Shown piece after piece: positions 32,091-32,839 of a stretch of 32,839 nt of DNA; the first letter of the stretch is position 1; each line of letters starts with the position of its first letter. Position numbers and translations under genes: made by a program. The notes beneath the pieces are model-generated. The model ran no database searches. It saw nothing but the letters and a program-made list of their open reading frames with translations, and was not told the DNA's origin. Origin of the DNA: Chloroflexota bacterium (lineage in GTDB: Bacteria; Chloroflexota; UBA6077; CF-72); assembly GCA_019247135.1 (NCBI GenBank), contig JAFAPL010000079.1, positions 1 through 32,839 on the forward strand. The letters are read 5' to 3'.

Positions 32091-32839
32091 TCAGAATCCT
32101 TCGGCCGCGGGAACGCCCGACGAAAAAACGCGATCGATCACATCGTCGATGGGCGGGTCTTCGAGCGTGAGATCGAGCAGGTGGCCATTCAGGTTCTCCA
32201 CGAGGCGCGCGGTACGCTCGGGGGCGTCTTCGCGTGGCACTCGCAAGGTGGCTCGGTTTTCCACGCACTCGACGAGCTCGCCATACCGCTCGACTCCCGC
32301 GCTCTCCGGCGACGCGTCGCGGAGCGTCAGGCGAATCAGCTTGTAGGGCGCCATCCGCTCGGCCAGCGCAGACAGGGCACCGTCGTACAGCAGCTGCCCA
32401 TGATGGATGACGATGACTCGCTTCGACAGGGCAACCACGTCGTCCATGTCGTGGCTGGTGAGCAGAATCGTCGCGGCAGTGCGACGGTTGTAGTCGGAGA
32501 CGAAACGCCGAATGCGCGCCTGCATCGTGACATCCAGCCCGATCGTCGGCTCGTCGAGGAAAAGGACCCGCGGGCGGTGGACGAGCGCGGCCGCGAACTC
32601 GACCTTCATCCGCTCACCCAGGCTCAGGTTGCGCACTGGCTTGTTGAGCAGGCCGCCCAGGTCCAGCAGCTCCGTCAGCTCTGCCAAGGTTTGTCGGTAC
32701 AGATCATCAGGAACACGGAATATTTCTTTCAAGACGCGCAGCGAATCGACAGCCGCGATATCCCACAGGAGCTGCGAGCGGTTGCCCATCACGAGCGTGA
32801 TCTGGCGCAACAGTTCGTCCTGGCGCCGCCATGGGGTGT
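32091..32839 (-). CDS. ABC exporter ATP-binding protein, N-terminus beyond window
   Basis: The frame is open to the window end, so the N-terminal part with Walker A is missing. Seen are the region following the Q-loop (MGNRSQLLWDIAAVDSLRVL), the ABC signature LSLGERMKVE, Walker B VLFLDEPTIGLD and the switch His in LLTSHDMDD. The GNRSQLLWD and VRNLSLGERMK segments match the ATPase family that partners DUF990-type permeases. A C-terminal 80-residue extension follows, as is usual. It leads a three-gene operon with the two permeases. Confidence 0.9.
   Translation of the reverse strand, partial: TPWRRQDELLRQITLVMGNRSQLLWDIAAVDSLRVLKEIFRVPDDLYRQTLAELTELLDLGGLLNKPVRNLSLGERMKVEFAAALVHRPRVLFLDEPTIGLDVTMQARIRRFVSDYNRRTAATILLTSHDMDDVVALSKRVIVIHHGQLLYDGALSALAERMAPYKLIRLTLRDASPESAGVERYGELVECVENRATLRVPREDAPERTARLVENLNGHLLDLTLEDPPIDDVIDRVFSSGVPAAEGF

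Noticed and set aside
1..32839. CRISPR arrays, insertion sequences, prophage or toxin-antitoxin modules
   Set aside because: No regularly spaced repeats, transposase, integrase or phage genes could be recognised; receivers and small genes have other explanations.

Overview
The window is a densely packed, high-GC bacterial chromosome segment with about 32 protein genes on both strands, many overlapping by 1-14 bases. No rRNA, tRNA, IS element, prophage or CRISPR array is visible. The lineage cannot be fixed from sequence alone. The mix of form I CO dehydrogenase genes, many apparently leaderless genes with TANNNT boxes 5-9 nt before the start codon, a GAAC-N4-GTTC (Gram-positive-type) SOS box and DUF990-type ABC permeases suits a soil Chloroflexota-like or other high-GC, non-proteobacterial organism. 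That assignment is inference.

Layout. 1-5.1 kb holds aromatic/carboxylic acid genes: a partial class II aldolase, a benzoate-CoA-ligase-like enzyme, a flavin split-barrel protein, a CheY-like receiver, and a class II aldolase translationally coupled to a UbiD decarboxylase. 5.2-9.3 kb holds a coiled-coil protein, a PAP2 phosphatase, a second receiver protein, a membrane-anchored protein and an FAD aromatic monooxygenase. 9.3-13.7 kb holds an RND efflux permease carrying a C-terminal Hsp20/alpha-crystallin domain, followed by a four-helix membrane protein. 13.9-16.4 kb is a CehA/McbA-like metallohydrolase.

16.3-20.9 kb is a complete coxM-coxS-coxL set, each gene overlapping the next. CoxL carries the AYRCSFR active-site signature of form I (Cu-Mo) aerobic CO dehydrogenase. 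An XdhC/CoxI-like maturation factor with a YHS domain follows. A divergent exported isochorismatase-fold gene shares the control region, which holds a 22-bp direct repeat and two promoters with identical hexamers.

21.8-26.2 kb holds a small unknown gene, the methionine pair metX-metY coupled to a CoA-binding protein gene, and an SDR. 26.2-26.6 kb has no convincing gene but can fold into a long run of consecutive helices, a candidate structured RNA. 26.6-28.3 kb holds a 4-hydroxybenzoyl-CoA-type thioesterase and an acyl-CoA dehydrogenase, closed by a strong terminator. 28.6-28.9 kb holds a Cys-rich small protein whose promoter contains a LexA-type palindrome. 29-32.8 kb holds a secreted sugar-dehydrogenase-like propeller, a small monooxygenase, and a three-gene ABC exporter running off the end.

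The genes suggest an aerobic heterotroph that degrades aromatic acids through CoA thioesters and gains extra energy from CO oxidation. The most unusual items are the RND-Hsp20 fusion, the SOS-box Cys-rich gene, the candidate structured RNA and the prevalence of leaderless starts.
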